Source of the DNA: JAENVT01 sp031404635
GTDB taxonomy: Bacteria > Actinomycetota > Acidimicrobiia > Acidimicrobiales > Ilumatobacteraceae
Length of the DNA: 32,564 bases
Direction: 5' to 3'
Assembly (NCBI GenBank): GCA_031404635.1
Contig: JANNHY010000263.1
Location: 1 to 32,564, forward strand
Shown: positions 31,322 to 32,564 of the stretch, piece by piece
Layout: every line of letters starts with the position of its first letter
Numbering within the stretch: the first letter of the stretch is position 1
Made by a program: the position numbers and the translations under genes
Notes under the pieces: model-generated
Told to the model about the DNA's origin: nothing
The model's input: the letters and a program-made list of their open reading frames with translations, nothing else
Databases searched by the model: none

Positions 31322-32564
31322 ATGAGCGCCTCAGCAGGAAAACGAGCGGACGCAAACCACCGCAGGGTCCGAACCGTCCCGGCATTTGTCGGAATCATCG
31401 CCGCCGTGGTCCTGTCGGTGCTGGGTGTGGGCGTCGTTGCCAACGCGGCCGACCAGGTCAACGTCAGCATCACCGATACGTTCAGCCCGTCGAACGTCAC
31501 GATCAACATCGGCACGACCGTCACCTGGACCAACAACGACAGCGACGAGCACGAACTGCGCTCCGACTCCGGCCCGGTCGAGTTCCGCACCGACACGCTC
31601 GATCCGGGGCAGAGCGACTCATTCACCTTCGACACGCTCGGCACCTACACCTACCGCGACCATCGCAACGACGACTCGACGGCGTATCAGGGAACCATCG
31701 TGGTGACCGATGGCGTCACCCCGGCCACGCCCCCTTCCGGCGGCGTGACGCCGCCACCCGCGGCGACTCCACCACCGCCGACCACGGCCTCCATTGGGAT
31801 GGCCGGCGAAAGATTCTCACCGGCGAGCGTCACGGTTGCTGTCGGCGCCACGGTGACGTGGCTCAACGACGACGGATCGAAGCACACCGTGACGGCCGAC
31901 AACGCCTCGTTCGATAGCGGGTCGCTGAACGCCGGCGCAACATTCGTCCACACGCTCACCACTGCTGGCTCGTTCACCTACGTGTGCGACTTCCACAGCG
32001 GCATGCGCGGCACGGTGATCGTGGCCGGCGCCGCCGGTACGCCACCCCCGGCCGCCGTCCCGGCAGCCCCCCCGCTGCCGATCGCCCCTGCACCGGCCGC
32101 GGTTGTTACCGCCACGCCGGCGGCTGCTGCCGGCGCCACCAACGTGTCGGTGAGCATCGCCAACAACCTGTTCTCGCCGGCAACGATCTCGGTCAGCGCC
32201 GGCGCCACGGTGACCTGGACCAACAACGACACCGCCACCCACACGGTGACGGCCGACGATCAATCGTTCAACAGCGCGCTGATGAAGAAGGCAACCAGCT
32301 GGTCGCAGGCCTTCGCCACACCGGGCACGTTCACGTACTTCTGTGAGATCCATCCGGAGATGATCGGTACCGTCGTCGCCACGGCTCCCGATGGCAGCGC
32401 GCCAGCAGCTGCGCCGGCGACAGCGCCGGCAGCGGCGCCGGCCGACGCGACCACGGCTGCCGCAGTTGCCGCCACCGGCGGGTCCGCTTCGACCGGGCCG
32501 AGCGGTGCGGCCACAGGGTCGATCACCATCACCGACAGCGGCTTCACTCCGGCGAGCTTCCGGG
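31322..32564 (+). CDS. Secreted multi-cupredoxin protein, 3' end outside the window
   Basis: At least 414 residues are visible, starting at an ATG with GGAGG six bases upstream. Residues about 18-43 form a signal sequence ending VVANAAD. At least three plastocyanin-like cupredoxin domains follow, joined by Pro/Ala-rich linkers: about 44-130, 154-235 and 274-355, with a fourth beginning near 399. Domain 2 has the full type 1 copper set H188, C222, H225, M228 (VCDFHSGM). Domain 3 has H307, C341, H344, M347 (FCEIHPEM). Domain 1 keeps H77 but has no Cys or Met (YTYRDHRNDDSTAYQG), so it cannot form a normal copper centre. Tandem single-domain cupredoxins suggest periplasmic or surface electron transfer or copper binding. 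The gene runs off the right edge, so length and anchoring are unknown. Confidence 0.9.
   Translation, partial: MSASAGKRADANHRRVRTVPAFVGIIAAVVLSVLGVGVVANAADQVNVSITDTFSPSNVTINIGTTVTWTNNDSDEHELRSDSGPVEFRTDTLDPGQSDSFTFDTLGTYTYRDHRNDDSTAYQGTIVVTDGVTPATPPSGGVTPPPAATPPPPTTASIGMAGERFSPASVTVAVGATVTWLNDDGSKHTVTADNASFDSGSLNAGATFVHTLTTAGSFTYVCDFHSGMRGTVIVAGAAGTPPPAAVPAAPPLPIAPAPAAVVTATPAAAAGATNVSVSIANNLFSPATISVSAGATVTWTNNDTATHTVTADDQSFNSALMKKATSWSQAFATPGTFTYFCEIHPEMIGTVVATAPDGSAPAAAPATAPAAAPADATTAAAVAATGGSASTGPSGAATGSITITDSGFTPASFR

Overview
The window comes from a high-GC chromosome with dense coding on both strands, frequent GTG starts, GGAGG-type ribosome sites and actinobacterial-looking protein families: a CelD/FemAB-like acyltransferase, multi-cupredoxin surface proteins and very large PAS/GAF/EAL regulators. 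An actinobacterium, perhaps of the Acidimicrobiia (Ilumatobacter-like), is my best guess. That is inference; there is no rRNA or marker gene here. I see no tRNA, rRNA, CRISPR array, transposase or prophage.

Layout. 1-1170: a small eroded patch with an XRE-type regulator preceded by an inverted repeat, a GTGA-overlapping remnant of a GNAT acetyltransferase, and a frameshifted HTH-like remnant on the other strand. 1172-10571 (minus): a secreted repeat-rich Ig/Fn3-like surface protein, then 38 bp later a membrane GGDEF-EAL protein fused to a CelD/FemAB-like GNAT domain. Next comes a structured intergenic leader with a 36-residue hydrophobic peptide gene, then a second membrane GGDEF-EAL protein. 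10896-13573: a NarL-type response regulator, a degenerate stand-alone receiver and a convergent PAS-PAS-HisKA_3 kinase. 13910-18025: a 1371-residue protein with PAS x3, EAL, GAF, OmpR-type winged helix, PAS x2 and GAF. 18022-23994 (minus): a Cache-PAS hybrid kinase with REC and Hpt, translationally coupled to a PAS-GGDEF-EAL-REC-LuxR-HTH protein, then a small secreted protein. 24188-25924: a membrane 4HB-GAF-GGDEF diguanylate cyclase. 25976-32564: a GT-C glycosyltransferase, a subtilisin-like protease without a signal peptide, an NTF2-like protein, a DUF6544-like protein and the start of a secreted multi-cupredoxin protein.

How it fits together. Five proteins with c-di-GMP synthesis and/or hydrolysis domains lie within about 25 kb, interleaved with two sensor kinases, a phosphorelay and three proteins with DNA-binding output domains. 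Beside them are genes for a secreted adhesin-like protein, a CelD/FemAB-type acyltransferase domain and a glycosyltransferase. The simplest reading (inference) is a signalling island that couples environmental and redox cues to c-di-GMP, and so to cell-surface or extracellular-matrix changes. The most unusual parts are the GGDEF-EAL-CelD fusion, the EAL protein with an internal winged helix, and the phosphorelay ending in a GGDEF-EAL protein that carries its own REC and LuxR HTH.
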